NCBI GenBank assembly: GCA_030272585.1
Contig: BSYQ01000011.1
Span: forward strand, 2,790,001-2,854,000
From: Bryopsis sp. KO-2023
Taxonomy: Eukaryota; Chlorophyta; Ulvophyceae; Bryopsidales; Bryopsidaceae
Reading direction: 5' to 3'
Length of the DNA: 64,000 bases
The notes under the pieces were generated by a model that was not told where the DNA came from, did not search any database, and saw only the letters and a program-made list of their open reading frames with translations. Made by a program: the position numbers and the translations under genes. Positions 34,601-47,611 of the stretch are shown here, one piece after another. The stretch's first letter is position 1; each line of letters opens with the position of its first letter.

Positions 34601-34799
34601 CAGGGCGAGTATCTAACTTGGGAGCTCTAGTCGGTGAAGGAATCCTCTCTCCCAAAGGCGTGGTGATGTGAACGTGAGGCAAGCAACGGCGATTGATGAG
34701 TGTGTTTGGCGTTACGGGCACCGTGATATCGCCCACGGGTTCTTTTTTGTCACGACTAACCTCCACTTTTACGACGGGGACCTCCTGTAAGGGGAGCCC
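25700..34799 (-). CDS. FBF1: Long coiled-coil protein, probably Fas-binding factor 1-like; about 19 exons, 5' end unresolved
   Basis: FBF1 is a transition-fibre protein that anchors basal bodies and cilia. The exons I can support on the minus strand are: about 34799-34618, 34546-34500, 34341-34243, 33890-33734, 33587-33392, 33136-32898, about 32295-32088, 31841-31464, 30559-30318, 29810-29661, about 29570-29457, 29151-28810, 28598-28450, 28321-28107, 27861-27713, 27631-27315, 27060-26822, 26695-26221, 26066-25700. The N-terminal half is disordered, Ser/Pro/acidic, with a DFGAIDSLFDGPSVKKK segment like the short acidic motifs of FBF1. The C-terminal half (exons from 28321 down to about 26221) is a long coiled coil with EKRERGL, REHSRLDAFYKTLEDDRAD and ERRRLAEEQGKA. 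The end reads LREIDLLRHQKYLTS...EEVEPEGL. Assignment rests on architecture and partial resemblance; another ciliary or centrosomal coiled-coil protein remains possible. The first two exons do not join in phase, so the start is open. Confidence 0.5.
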
Positions 34800-35127
34800 C
34801 TGAAAGAGACGTCAATCTCGACATGCTCTCCAAACCCTTTTGCTTTGCTTCCAAACCACCTCTCTTTGTGCTCCGACAGTTACAGTTTTATTACGTCATT
34901 TCTGGCACAAACTAAGCGTACGATAATGGAACGTAACGCAACAAATGTACTGTCACGGCTCCGACAGTACATAACCCAACGACGCCTTCCGTTCAGAGGG
35001 CCCCAGGTCCAGAAGGCCGAACGCAACTGTCGATTTTTGCTTTTCTCTTCGCCCCCATCGCTTATCTTTTTCTCCCCGTAAAACCTCGTATTGTTTGAGT
35101 TGTTCCGCTGGAGGTGCGCGTCGAAAG
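34800..35127. promoter_or_regulatory. Short divergent intergenic region, candidate bidirectional promoter
   Basis: About 330 bp separate the first supported coding exon of the minus-strand FBF1-like gene from the ATG of NAP1 at 35128. It contains an ACGT-core site attacgtcat near 34891. No clear TATA box. An undetected 5' exon of the minus gene may also lie here. Confidence 0.45.
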
Positions 35128-38100
35128 ATGGTGGACCTCTGTGAACAGATGAAGCAACTGCGGCTGGATTCCCAGAGGCTTTTACCAAGGTTTTACGAGT
35201 TGGTTCCAGGCCTATCGCCAACGAAGCACAAGGCAGCGGTCACTTTTATGAACGACCACTCCGAGGTGTGATCATCTCTCACTCTTTTTCTCCTCGATCC
35301 AGCAGATCACCTGAAACAGGCTATTGATTGAATCACAATCCATGTGTCATGCTATCCCAAATACACCCCCCATGGCACGAGCACTCAATAATCCCCCAAC
35401 TCTACAAAAACAACTTACTCTTTCATTTTCTTTCTTATGCGTGTGTGTGTTGACAGCTTGTCAGCAAACTTGCAAGGAAATTTCCAGATCATCCAAATTC
35501 ATTTCCATGGGACAAGGTGCGACAGACCCCCCCTTCGAGTCTGGCCAAATTCTCTTTTCGATTGTGAGGCTAAACCAATTGATGACTTTTTTTTGCTTTC
35601 CCTTGTAACGTATCAGTACGAAAAGAAAGGAAGCATTTGGGGAAAACAAAAAATGAGAGTATCTTTTTCTGTAAGGTATTAGTCATCACAGGTGCTGTGA
35701 TGTTTTTGGATATAACAAATTGCTGTGGGTGTTATGAAGAAATCCGGTTTTCTTAAGGAGCAGTGATATGACAGGTGGCGAAACATGCCAGGGATAAACT
35801 TAACCGAAGCGCTGAAAGCATTGTGGAATGTTTGAATCCAGAGTATTATCTTTTTGAGGTGATTGTTTGATGAAAAAAGAAAATGGAAACAATCCACTTT
35901 GGTGAACATAATTCGTTTGTGTTTTTTCAGCAAACTGTCATGATATTTAGTACGAACAATAGCAAACTCCGTTCGATTATGATGCATCCTGTTGTATTTT
36001 GTCTTTTGTATTTTATAATAATATATAACCAACCACTCATTCATTGCATTGCCCCTCTTCCCACCACCATTCTTTCTGGTTCAAATCAAAGAGTGTTTTC
36101 TTTTTCAAAATGCCACATGCAATTCCCAAGGAGGACTTGCAGTCAGCTGAGGTTGCTTCCCTTTCAAATGCCATAGTTGGATTGTTTGTTTGATGCAGGA
36201 CATGGTGATATTTCAAGATCAGGCTCTGCGATTGTTGGGGGACTTGAATCAAAGGGTCCTTCATGCAACGGTGTGATCTCCAGTACAATTCCAGTACAGT
36301 ATATTCCAGGTTTAGCACATTTGTCCAAGTGACCGTTGTCTTAATTTCCAACTTTGCTGCACAGATGACATCAACTTTATAGACATGTAAAACAAACGAC
36401 CTGTACTGGACTTCCAATAACCAATTGGTTGGGTTTCCCATGTCCTTCTCACAGAATGCATGCCCTTATTGATTTCCTTCAATCAGGGTATTTTCTGCTT
36501 TGTACGTTGAGCCGAATGCTGATGTGGGCTGTCCAAGGATGCATGTTTTGAGTCGATGTTTTTTTTCTCTTCTACCGATAGGCAGACGATGGCCCAAACG
36601 AGGTGGTCTGCGAATGGATGGCACTGTTTTGCGAATTGGTTTGTTTGCACCTGCTGTCGTCCAGGGTATCTAGAAAAGCTACCATGCAGGTAAGGAAACT
36701 ATGTCCATGCTGTCATTTCAAAAACTGCGTTGATTCCTCCTGACTGGCTGTTCCCCTAAAGAAGCTCCAACACTGTTGAGAGAATTTGAAAGAAAAGGAA
36801 GGTTTCTTTTAGTATATATATTTTTTGCGTGCGTTGTGTATTTTTGCAGGTGTACATTGCAGCTCACTGGACTTGCCATGGACGTGACCCCCCAAACAGC
36901 TCCAGAATTGTTAATTTTATTCTGACTTTCACAGCGAATCCCATTGGGAGGCTGCAATCTGAATTTTCACACTACGGTCCCAGAGTCAGGCAGGTGAACA
37001 AAATCTCCACTCTGCAATGTATTTTTTTGTAAGAATACTTGTGACCTCATTCAAACATGCATCAAATTTATATCTAGTCAGACTCCCACGCGGATTCTGA
37101 ACAGAAAACTGCTTTGAATGGGTTTTTCTTGCTGCGCTCCTGTGGGTAAAAAAAACGTCTTATTTGTTACTGGGAGAAATCGATGGTTTGTGAAATCAAC
37201 CGATGGACATCACAGGGTGTGGAATATTTCTTGCTTTATGTCTCAGATTCTAGAGAATGTGGTATGGCCGGTTCTGTCTCGATTTCCATCGGCACTGGAA
37301 GCCTGCTCCAACGGGTTTTTCTCATTCGAAAAGAATCTTGAACGGAGAAATTCCGAGACAGACAGCACCGATGGGAACACAGTGGAGGAGCTGCGTCAAT
37401 GTTTGTCTTATGTTCCGCAATTTGAAAATTGGGTTTTATGCGGCTCCCTCGTTTGTCCAGGTGGAGTGGCTTGAAAAAGTAATGGTAAAAAGACAAAAAT
37501 TGGAAGAGTTTATCCCGGATGCTTCCTTTCATTCCATGCTTTTGTGCTTCTGCAAGACTCTGACGAAAGTCTGACTGGGTTGGAGAAATGTATCGTTCCC
37601 CAGATGTTGTGCTGCTCCAAATTCTGTCATTTTTTTCTTCTTCTTCTTCTCAAGGTGTATTAAGGCAAGCTGCGATTCGGTCCGCTGTAAAAACCATGCT
37701 GTCCTCGAATTGGAAAATGCAACTCTTTCACGAACAATGCGAGAGAATCCATCCGCTTTTCGAACAGCTGGTCAAACCCGTGCTGCGAGACATATACAAG
37801 GCCGAAGCCAAGGGCATAAAGGAAAAGGAAAAGAGAGGGGAACTGAAAGCCTCCATCAGGGAGCTGGTGGAGGGCTGCAGAATCTCTTGGGAAAAGAGTG
37901 GCTGGGTGAGGAGGAAGGCCGACAGAGTGGCTTTGCTGAGAGTGTGCCGAAGGGTGGTGGCGTGGGCAAAGGTGAAACAGTTGTGAAGATGGCAATCCTG
38001 AGCACCTCAGTGGGGCCGTCTCTCTTGGGCAATGAATTTCCACCCTGACCGTTGTACCTTGAATAACGATCATGATCGGTGGGGTGCTGTTCTGTGAGAC

Positions 38101-41100
38101 CATGAAAGTTGATTGTGAAAGAGAGGTTTTTGCATTGGCTGTGCAGTCGAATCCTGGTCAACTTCACACCCACCTTTCCACATTCCTTGGAGTTCTCTCG
38201 ATCACTCGGCACGAAATTCTTTGGTATTTCCGTGAGGTAGGTCCACCGTGTCGCAGGATATTCCTATTGCTGCTGCTCTGTTTGGCCGCCGTGTTTATAT
38301 CTAGCATTTTTTTCCCCTTGATGTCACTCGTTTCACTTGTGCATTTTTCTTGATATTCGGTCGCATTGGCCAAACCAATTTTTCTTTTCAGATTGTGGGG
38401 ATTTGCCCTTATCCTGAGTTTGTTCAGCCAGGTTGGCGGAACAGCAAGCTCCATACAAAACACGCACCCATTGGCGAACATGAACGGAAGAGAGATCGAT
38501 CCTGTTTCCCTGGCTTTGATAGATGCCCATGTTCAATTGCAGACCGCTCTACTCTCACACAGAACCGCAATCTGCAAAGCTGGAGTTGCAGTTATACAGG
38601 TATTCACTGGAACAAGCTGGAAATTCAATGACCTCCACCTAGGTTTCAACAGTTGGCAGAGGTTGAGCTTGGCTGCTTCTTGACAATTGTGGGGGATGGG
38701 GGAGTGGTGTGGATATTGGGATATTTCCATGCACTCCTCTGCTATGCAAACGCATAGTGTGGACGAATTGAAAAATAGTTTTGACATGATGTTCCGTCGC
38801 ATACAGACCAAACTGAGGGAGGAGCTTCTGCCAGACATGGAAACCCACCTGTCTGCAGTGGAATCCAAAGGAGATGCCGTCGGCTTTTTGCTGGTACAAA
38901 TTCGCCACCTGCTGGCCCTAGCGAAAAGCATCCCCGAGCCGATAGCAAAACCAGGATGCGCATTTTGGGTGTGGGATGAACATGCAGAATTCGCTGACAC
39001 CTGGAGGTTGATTTTGATGTCCGTTTTGGACAGACATGGACCTTTCGCTGGGGGATGTTTGGTCGAGGGAGAAGGAGCGATCTGGTTCAAGAAACTGGAC
39101 AGTGTAAGAATGGTGAATTTATGTTGAGGGGTTTGGGTTGAATTATGTTTTCGAATGCATGAGCATACAGGCAGGGTGCCCTATGTGTCACATAGCTGAT
39201 ATCTGCCGACAGTGATTGACGACATCCCTCTGACTCCATTTGTTTGTTAACAAGCAATATCCACCACGTTTTCCAATTGGTGTTTCTCAAGGGTTTTTGA
39301 TTTCTCAACGTTTGTCTTTGTTTCTTGTCCTGACGCAGCCAAAACAAGTTTCAATGTTGGTGATTATGTAGATGGTGGTGCAATGCAAGCAAATCGGGCA
39401 TTTTGTTAATGCTGTTTCGAGTCACAGCAGTCTGCAGGAATTGTGCTACTATCAAACCCAGGTTAGTGAGTGGGCATGGACACTCATTCTGCTGATCGCT
39501 CTTAGTCAGACAAAATAATCAACGAGCGAGCCCAGTGACCAGTTCTCTATTTCTTATCAACATCAATTTCCTCTGGAAGATCCTCAGAAAAGGAGTATGT
39601 GATGATTTTCAACCAAAGGGTAAAAATATTGTTGCCGCTCTGGCACCTGCCTTCTCACAATACACGCTTCTCGTTTGGTAAAAATCCTTCTGCAAAATTG
39701 ACAGATTCAAAAATTGTTGAGGTATACCATCGATGTCCCTTCAATAGACCACGCCAACCCCATGATGCTGCTCCATGTGTACTCTCAATTCCTGAAAAAC
39801 GACCAGGGCACAACTGATCCTTTTCGGCCTCCCTCCACAAGCAAATTTGTTGGGTATGCAGATTCTGTTTGTGTGGAATCTCTCGTTCCAGTGTGTTCTT
39901 CAAGCAGTTTACGCTGCTGCTGGCGTCCCCAGTCTCCATATCAAAGTTTGGCTCGCTGCTAAGCGAGAGTTTCAAAAATGTCAAAAGTGATATGGAGTGC
40001 AATGAATGCCGTTCTGGGTGTTTGTGCCATGCTGTTGTGTTTTTATGTTTGTTTTGACAATAAATATCTATTTCAATTTGCGACTCTGTTTTCAATGAAT
40101 CTGACAGGGAGGGCAGGTGAGAATCTGGTCAGCTCGTTGACAAAAATTATCTTTTTTTGTATTGGGCGCAGGATGACAAAGGGAACCTGAAATATACATG
40201 TACGTACATGGAAACGGGTGGAATTTGTTTAAAGAGAATAGTGGACTTCTTAGTCCTTTGGGGTATTTTCGTTTCAGGATTGCTGAAGCTTGTTCCAAGG
40301 AACTGACACAAACAGTCACAGAGAAAATCAAGAAACTGATCGTAAGCTGTTTGCGAGCTATGGAATACGAAATGCTGTCGACCCATTGTGACATGCTAGC
40401 TTCCACGAGTAAGACGCAATGTATTTTTAATTGTTCGTAAGTTGGTCTTTATCAATTCATCTCACTTAATTTTTATTGCAGTTTGTACATTATTTTATAA
40501 AGAAAAGATATTCAGGGGGTAAAGGCTCAAATCACTTATTTGCATTGTGGGTGAACACATCCACACTCCAAATACCTGTGTTTTTGCATAAGTACAAAGT
40601 TGTTTTCACTGTGTCGATTTTTTTTTTTATATCCAGGTTCTGATGTGTTTCAGCCGTTGATGGAAGCGGGGAGCTTTGACATGCATTGGAGAAAATTATC
40701 GAGTCTGGTGGCTGCATTTTCGGATGCCGGTCAAGTCCAAGTCACCAGCAGACTCAGGTTCTCCCCAGAGCTGTATTTAGTGGATGCTATTTCAGGGACG
40801 TTCAGGGGCGCATTGACACGACAAGTGTTCAAAGGTGCATTTCCTTTTTTCTTGTTTCTTTCTCGCATGCATGGCTTCTCGACAGTTAAAAGCCTAATGT
40901 GACCTGCCTGGAAGGGATATGTGTCTGCCGCTTTGATATTTGTTTGAAAATAACGCCCCACTCTGAACTGAACCCCTCAAAAACATGTCATTATGGTGCA
41001 TCTTCATATTGCTCTATTTTCTTCCATGTCCCTCGCGTTGGATTCTCTATTTGTTCTATGTCGCTGCTTGAGGCTTCCTCCTCCCCACCCCCCTCCTTTC

Positions 41101-43659
41101 AAGATAGGTCACATGCTGCAACTTCCTTCAAGTTTGGAAAGGGAGCATCGGAATTTCCTGACCATAGCAAACGCACTTCAACCCTACACACCTTTCGACA
41201 TAGTCAATCCTTTGCAGGATGTTCGGTCAGCTCTTATCGGTGCTCCAAATGCTGCTGGCCAGGGAGGCCCTCCTCTCGTTTCGTCCATAGCTGAGTGGTA
41301 TATCAGCAACATCATCAGGGATTTAAGAAGTTTGAGCATAACGTTTTCTCCAGGTTGGTAGACAGGTCCTCCTTGACTTGCTCAATGAAAAAAAAAATGA
41401 TTCGGAACTGGCACCCAAATTCCATTGATTATTCTACTTCAGTAGCATATATATTTGTATAGTATCAAGGCTTCAAAAACGAGTGGTTTAGGGTTCGTAA
41501 CAATAAAGTGAGTTCTCCATAGCCAACTCAAAAGAAGAAGTTATAATCGGAGTTTTCTGTAAAAAATAAATAAAAATGAAATGAGATTTGTCTGATGCAA
41601 TTATGTAGCTATGCATTCTACTTGTTTTTTTTGTATTTTTTTTAGAAAACCTCCTCCATGACATTCCTGCCTTGGGGTTTCGTTTTTTGTCACGCAGGGA
41701 GACGCAGGTTCGAATCTTTGGTTGGGGAAAAAGAAGCATCCCTTGTGGCTGCATGCGGTGAACTATCTGAGCTGAGGGCATTGATTTGTGTGTTTGGCAC
41801 GGGAGGTGTCAAACAATTGGAAACGCATTGGGGGGCTGAAGTCAAGTCCAGTCTCAGCCAGCTGGAGAAAGGACTCAAAATCAACGATGAAGTTCTTGCG
41901 GAACTGTCGAGGTGGGGAGAAATCATAGCATCCCTGCTGTCTATCAGTCAGCTTAAATCCTGTCGACTGTTTTTTTTTTGTCACAGATCGTTTGCTTCCC
42001 TTTTGCTTTCATGTTGCAGTCCTTGCGAGTGCGAAGACAATTGGCTGGACTTCAACGAGGCTCATTCCTTGTGTGGACGTCTCAAAAATATGAAAGCCAC
42101 AGTGGAAATTGTCCAGAAGCTTTCCAGGGCGCTGGCACTCAGACAGCTCCTATCTGAAGCCTACTGCAGTGTTCTGCACGACCGAACCGAAGGCACCTTT
42201 AAGTATGATGCAGACTGTGGGAATTTTGATCTGGTGGATTTGCCTGGTCCAGGATATGGCAGCGATGCTTCGCCTTCTTCAGCAGACCCAGCCTTGGTGG
42301 CATGTCTGACAGGTGTCCAACTGAAGATGTCTCAAAAAATTGCAAAGACATTTATTTTTTGTCCGATGTTTTGCCACACGGTGCAAAGAAGCGATACTGT
42401 AATGATGATCCATCTCCATTCCAAGTTGTATTTTTTTATTTTTTTCTCGGGTGCATTTCGTCTAGGCCGCAAGTCTCCTTTTCACTATGCGAATGAGTGA
42501 TCTCTGGCGTTTTTTTAATCAATTTCCTTACTAACCGCGAGGCAAGGATCGACAAGAAAAGAAATGAAGGTGTTGTGACCCCTGTTTCATGTTGTGTTTT
42601 TTTGCAAGTGTGTATGTATGTCTTGGCTGTTTTTTCTTTTTTTCTAGAAATGGTCGAAGATGGCTCTGTCGAGAGATTCTTGTTGCTGCCTGCCCTGTTG
42701 GCTGGGACTCTTTCCACATTGACTTGGACAGTTTCTTCTTTCGACCCCGACGGCCGAATGTTTCAAAATGGAATGCACCAATTGACGTTCTGTATCAAAG
42801 CCCTTGCACTTGCCCTGCAAGAAGGTGTGGAAAAAGGGTGAGTTTTTGAAGGAATTGCTTTCCGAATTTTCTCAGCCTTGATGTGATACATTGTGGAAAA
42901 GACAGTATTTGAATCATTGAATAACACTGATCAAAGCCTTATTCTATTTTATAATCGAATTTCCACCCCCTTTGTGAAGACAGGGGTGTAGTTGTGTAGC
43001 TACCTGCATGTCTGTCATGCATCCTATGGTTACTTTTTTCTTGCTTTTGTAGATTTGGAATGGGTCAGAGCCGAAGGTGTGCAGGACTAGCGGAAAAGCC
43101 TGCTTCCGCCTTCATGCAATGTTTCGCAAGAATTGCTGCTTCCCTGGTTCTGGGAAGATCTGAGCCTTCTTCTGTCATGAATGCCAGGTGCTGTATGTTT
43201 TTTTCCCTCATGCAACATAATTTGCTTCTTGTAGTGCCATTGGAGAGGCCTATTTCAACAATGATAAGCAAATCCCACATCAAGTGAGACCTGCCTCGAC
43301 TGTTGGAAGTGAAAAAGTCCGTTCCACAGAGGGCTGCATTATCTGAATCCACAAACGCGAATTTCTCATCCTTAGGATTTCTGTGATACGTAAAAGCTGA
43401 TTACATAATCTAATTGTAGTCGTCATGGAAAACATGTTTCTTCCAAAAAAAAGGAATGGAAAAGCATGATTCTTGATCTTACAAAAGGATTTTTATTTGA
43501 GCTTGTGTAAGTTTCGCTGTGTGTTGTAGGTTTCTGTTGATGGACACCTTGTGTTGTCGTGAAATGAGCCGAGAGCAATTAGAAAAGTTGGGCTTTCCCA
43601 TGTCCAGACTTCGCTCGGCTTACGAACAATCTGTTTTGACGTCGCTCTTGGGTGGTTGA
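35128..43659 (+). CDS. NAP1: NAP1 (NCKAP1/GNARLED), SCAR/WAVE complex subunit, 20 exons
   Basis: Core subunit of the SCAR/WAVE complex, which activates ARP2/3 for branched-actin assembly at the cortex. Exons: 35128-35265, 35457-35516, 36199-36270, 36582-36689, 36850-36993, 37247-37460, 37655-37971, 38147-38236, 38432-38599, about 38705-39103, 39372-39461, 39705-39853, 40278-40408, 40637-40824, 41104-41353, 41698-41911, 42020-42312, 42648-42837, 43053-43187, 43530-43659. The phases close to 1159 residues. The family is recognised along the length: FENWVLCGSLVCPG, LGVLSITRHEILWYFREVGGTASS, IAEWYISNIIRDLRS, and the C-terminal block FARIAASLVLGRSEPS..LLMDTLCCREMSREQLEKLGFP. It is shorter than land-plant NAP1 because it lacks the long Ser-rich tail. 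The acceptor of exon 10 and the donor of exon 14 are the weakest calls. Confidence 0.9.
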
Positions 43660-45218
43660 TGTAGAAAAGAAAAGAAAAGAAAAGAAAAAACTAATGACAC
43701 ATAGCAAATAAGAAAATCGTACATGTACATTTGGACAAGACATTCGATTGAAACTCGGAAAGTATTTTGGAATGCTTCTCTGACTTTCGTGATTTAAGAA
43801 CAAAAAAAAAAAAAAACAGTTTTAGGTTTTGTCCATAGATTTTACCTATCTTGGTTTTCACCTCGGATGATGAAACTGCATCAGTGCTTTTATCTTGTGT
43901 TTCATAATGTTTACTAATTTTGCTTACAAAGAGGATCGGGTGTAGCCGCAGCCTTATGTCTTTTAAGATCTGTATGATGAGTGTAACAAGGGCTGGTTTG
44001 AAGTCCATGTGTGAAAGTTACCTGGGGAAATGTGCGAAAGAGGTCTGGGATCTTGTCATTGGAAGTGGGCAGTAATTGGGCTGCTTCGAAACCATCACAT
44101 CTTTTTTGCAGTCAACCTCAAGGCCTAATAAGATAATAAGTGTCTCAAGCTAGAAATCAAGGAAAAGGGGTGTAATGGGTTCTGTATCTTGTTCGAGGTT
44201 CCATACGAGGAAGTTGTGGGTTTCTCGTTGATTATACTTAGGTACATGAAATATTTCGAATTGGTTCTTGTGCAGAATATTGATTTTAGCTGGATGTTTG
44301 TATGTCTTTCTTCCTTGTAATTCCAGTCTATTTCAACACGGAACTTCGTGGCAAGAATCAGGTTTGTGTGTTCTGTTCGAAATGACAATGCGTTTATGCT
44401 CCACTGGATTGCAACCGCTTGCGCTACGAGGCAACAATTCAACGCGAGGATGTTTTGGGACTTGGACAAATTGGCATGAGCTCTGAAGAGAGATTTTTCC
44501 TGGAGGTCCAGATGTCGATATTTTCGGGGTTTCTGTGATTGATCAGGACTTTTATCTTAATGTGCCGGGCGCACCACAAAACAATCAAAAGAACAAAATC
44601 ACACCCACAATCCAAAATAACCACACAGCACCAGATTTCTTGAACAAACACCGTCTCAGTTCTCTTTCACATATTTTTCTGCCAACTCAATATACCCGTC
44701 TGCAATTCACACGTCGTACCCCCCCCCCCGCCTCCCGCAATAGAATGCTGAAGATGCGTTGTTTTTTTGTGACCTGTGTTTTCGATTTTCGAGGCTGAAA
44801 GTAGACAATTTCGAAGTGAGTGCTTTTTTCCTTAAATTTTTCGTGCCCCTGGCCCCCACCCGTCGCAAATTTTCGATCGCTGGTGGTGCCACGAAATGGA
44901 AAGAAATCGAAGGAGCTGGTTTCCTTTCAAAAACGTTTTTCCAGTGGGGTCCCTTTGGATCCTTGCATTGATTTTTCCATCGTTTCTCAGGATTTTTTTT
45001 TTTTTCGGAGGGGGAGGGGAGTTCAGAAAATGGGTCCGACTCTTGGATAGTAATTGCGATTTCGGGAACGAACATAGGTTGGGTCAAAATTGTTTCAAGC
45101 ATCAACCCCCCCCCATGAATAGGATCGATGGGCGTTCACGGTAATAGTTAGTTAGGCTACACTAAATACGATTGAGAGTGTAGCTTAATTCCCTCCCGAT
45201 TGCTTGTGCTAGGGGAAT
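43660..45218. other. intergenic; no gene seen
   Basis: NAP1 3' flank with an AAAAG microsatellite (43668-43690) and homopolymer runs (43801, 44710). Short frames carry no recognisable domain. Confidence 0.5.
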
Positions 45219-45495
45219 AGCAAATGGGGCCAGCTTGCTTGGGACTTGTTGGAAACCGTATTTGAGGTTTGGACAGGGGAGGGGCACTTTTCATGTCGCT
45301 TCACCACGCTTCGACTGGTGAACCAACACTGGAAATGTGTGGCGGACAAGCTGGTCAAAAAGATCAGGCCAGCCAGCACAAGCTCTATGGAAAACGTGGG
45401 ACTGCTGCTGGATATGATGCCTAAGATTCGCAAAGTGGATTTGAGCTGGAGACGGTTCGACGATGATCAAGCGATGGGACTGGTAGACTTGTGTC

Positions 45496-45588
45496 GGTTT
45501 CGGGGACACCACCGTCGGACTTGGGGACAGGCGGGGGACAGGATTCGTGAATGGGACGGCTCGGCGGACAAAATCTGTCCCCCAAACC
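45496..45588. mobile_element. Short inverted-repeat insert (MITE-like) in the LRR locus
   Basis: ggtttcggggaca at the left end and tgtcccccaaacc at the right end are inverted copies (12 of 13). The reading through this segment has no LRR pattern, unlike both sides. No clear target duplication. Confidence 0.35.
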
Positions 45589-46130
45589 TCGTCAAGCAGC
45601 GCGATGGGAAATTGACTTCGCCCATGTCGGTCATCCATGGAGCCCTGGATCCGACGCGACCAGCGAACATCAGCTCCTTTGCGGGTGTTGAAACTGAGAC
45701 GAGTGGATTTGACTTGGGATGCGGGGAAGGCCTGGGGTCCTGTATGGAACAGCTCGAGGTCGTCGATATTTCACATTAAGAAATATCGGAGGAGATGAGT
45801 CCATCAAAATGCTGGCGAATTTGATTTCCGAATTTCCGAATTTGAAGGAGCTCAAAATGGCGCACAACAGAATTACGACTCATGGAGCTCACCACATAGG
45901 CCGTATTATCGAGACCCCAACGAATTTAACCCTACTGGACATCAGTGCCAATCCTTTAGGGAAAACTGGGTTCGAAAGCTTGCCGGAAAGCTTGGGCAAA
46001 AACAATGGGTCTCTGAAAACTCTGATTTATCGACATTGTTCTGGCATGGAACAGGCGACGAAATGGAACATCGGATTGGGGATGTCTGCCCTGGAAGCCT
46101 TGGTTGATACGAACATCTGTCGTATGACAC

Positions 46131-46505
46131 GTGGTTCGTCCCACTCACCCAACACGTGGTTCGGCCTGACAGTAGTCGGACCGAACCAGCTCACCATCAT
46201 CATAGCCACACATTAAGGGAGAGGGCCAGGCCGCCTCTGAGGTGGCAACCCTCAGTTCGGCCTGGAGCCTCACATTCAGCTTAGGGTCCATTAGGACACG
46301 GCCAAGGGGCCATTAGGACGCTGGGTTGGATGAAAGGGTTGGACAGGCTGTCGGCCCGGCCGAATACTTATTCGGCCCGGACCACAGCCTTATTGTAACT
46401 TGGACACATTGTAAAGATCCTTGTTTGAGAAAGTGTTTCCGTGCTCTAGACGTAAGTCCACTCGACTAGTCTATCTGTTCCCACGTTTGTATCATTGGTT
46501 GTGGG
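46131..46505. mobile_element. 375-bp insertion of unknown type in the LRR locus
   Basis: It is flanked by exact 9-bp direct repeats gtatgacac (46122-46130 and 46506-46514). The interior is GC-rich with an inverted motif ccggccgaata / ttattcggcccgg. Its ends are not convincing inverted repeats. LRR coding sequence lies on both sides. Confidence 0.5.
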
Positions 46506-47611
46506 GTATGACACAGAGATGTCCAGTGGGCGTTCTTGGGTGGCATCACTGGGGGCAGGACTGGCGGCATCAGGAATGCTGAAATCGCTCAAACTCAGCA
46601 TTCGAACGCAAGATTTTACAGTTCCTGACCTGCTCTCTGGTGTTCTTAGCTTGAAGAAGTTGGATTTAGAGGTTGTGTGGTGGATCAGTTGTCAGTTTCT
46701 GGTGGCTCTGCTGGAAGCGAAAAACCTCGAAGAGCTGAGTTTTAAGGCCAACACGATTACTGATGTATTGATGCTCTCCGAGCAGGAATTGGCATGTTTT
46801 GGGGAGGGTGTAACAGTAGTTCAGTGGTGGTAGAGGATTAGTGGGATTAGAGGAAAGCATTTGTGGGAGTTGATTGATTCGTTTCGATCGGCTTTGGGCC
46901 TACCATGGGGTGGTTTAGTCCAAGAGTGGCTAGATTTATAATTGGGACAATCTGATCCAGGGGTGGTTAGATAGAGTTAATCGATCTTGATGTTTGTATG
47001 GGCGAAGGTTAGGGTAGGTTGACTCAGCAGGACTCTTTGGGCTATTTATTCTAGTGAAAGGGTCTTGTGATTATCTTGTCGAAGATCGTAATTTTGTGCG
47101 AGACAAGGTCCGCTCCCATCCCCAAGGAAACCGTCACAGAGGGGCTTTCCATCCGAAGCTTCAGTTTGCTGCTGAAATATATCGCAGAAGAAAGTCAAGT
47201 AACCATGTTGACGAAGGCCATCGATTGAGAGTTCCCATCGTGGATTTGTCGATCGTTCCGTGGCTGGGTCGACCAGGTTGCAAGGTTCGAGTACTGTATT
47301 GCCAATGGGCATGTGTTCCCTTGCAAAGTTTGTGGGTGGAGCTGAAGCATAACACTTCTTGCCTCGAAGAATTGCGCGTGTTTCGATTTCGTGGTGAGGG
47401 GTGCCATGCATTCGATGTGGGGGATTTTGATGGGCTTGAATTGCTGTTTCGCAGGGAAGCAGGGTTTCCTTTGAAAAAAATGAGGTTTTATGGGAAAGGA
47501 AGTGTAACCGAATCGGCCCAGATTCTGTTGAAAGAGCTGTTGGTGTTGGGGTTTTTGGAAGAACTTTGCTTTGGTGGGAGGAAGGAAAAGTTTTGGGAGG
47601 ATTTCTGGTAG

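Larger units (their letters stand above)
45219..47611 (+). pseudogene. F-box/leucine-rich-repeat gene, apparently broken
   Basis: The first frame (to 45779) starts with an F-box-like WDLLETVFEVWTGEGHFSCRFTTLRLVNQHWKCVAD, then LRRs (IRKVDLSWRRF, LEQ/LEVVDIS). The LRRs continue after a frame change near 45775 (LKELKMAHNRITTHGAHHIG, LTLLDISANPLG). They resume at 46495-46833 (LKSLKLS, LKKLDLEVV, LEELSFKAN) and again at 47054-47611. F-box/LRR proteins are substrate receptors of SCF ubiquitin ligases. Three interruptions are visible: an inverted-repeat insert at 45496-45588, a frame shift at about 45775 and a 375-bp insert at 46131-46505. Unrecognised introns could explain part of this, so pseudogene status is likely rather than proven. 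Confidence 0.6.

Noticed and set aside
41706-41720. ggttcgaatct as a B box of a tRNA gene
   Set aside because: It lies within NAP1 exon 16 in the conserved reading frame and has no A box at proper spacing.
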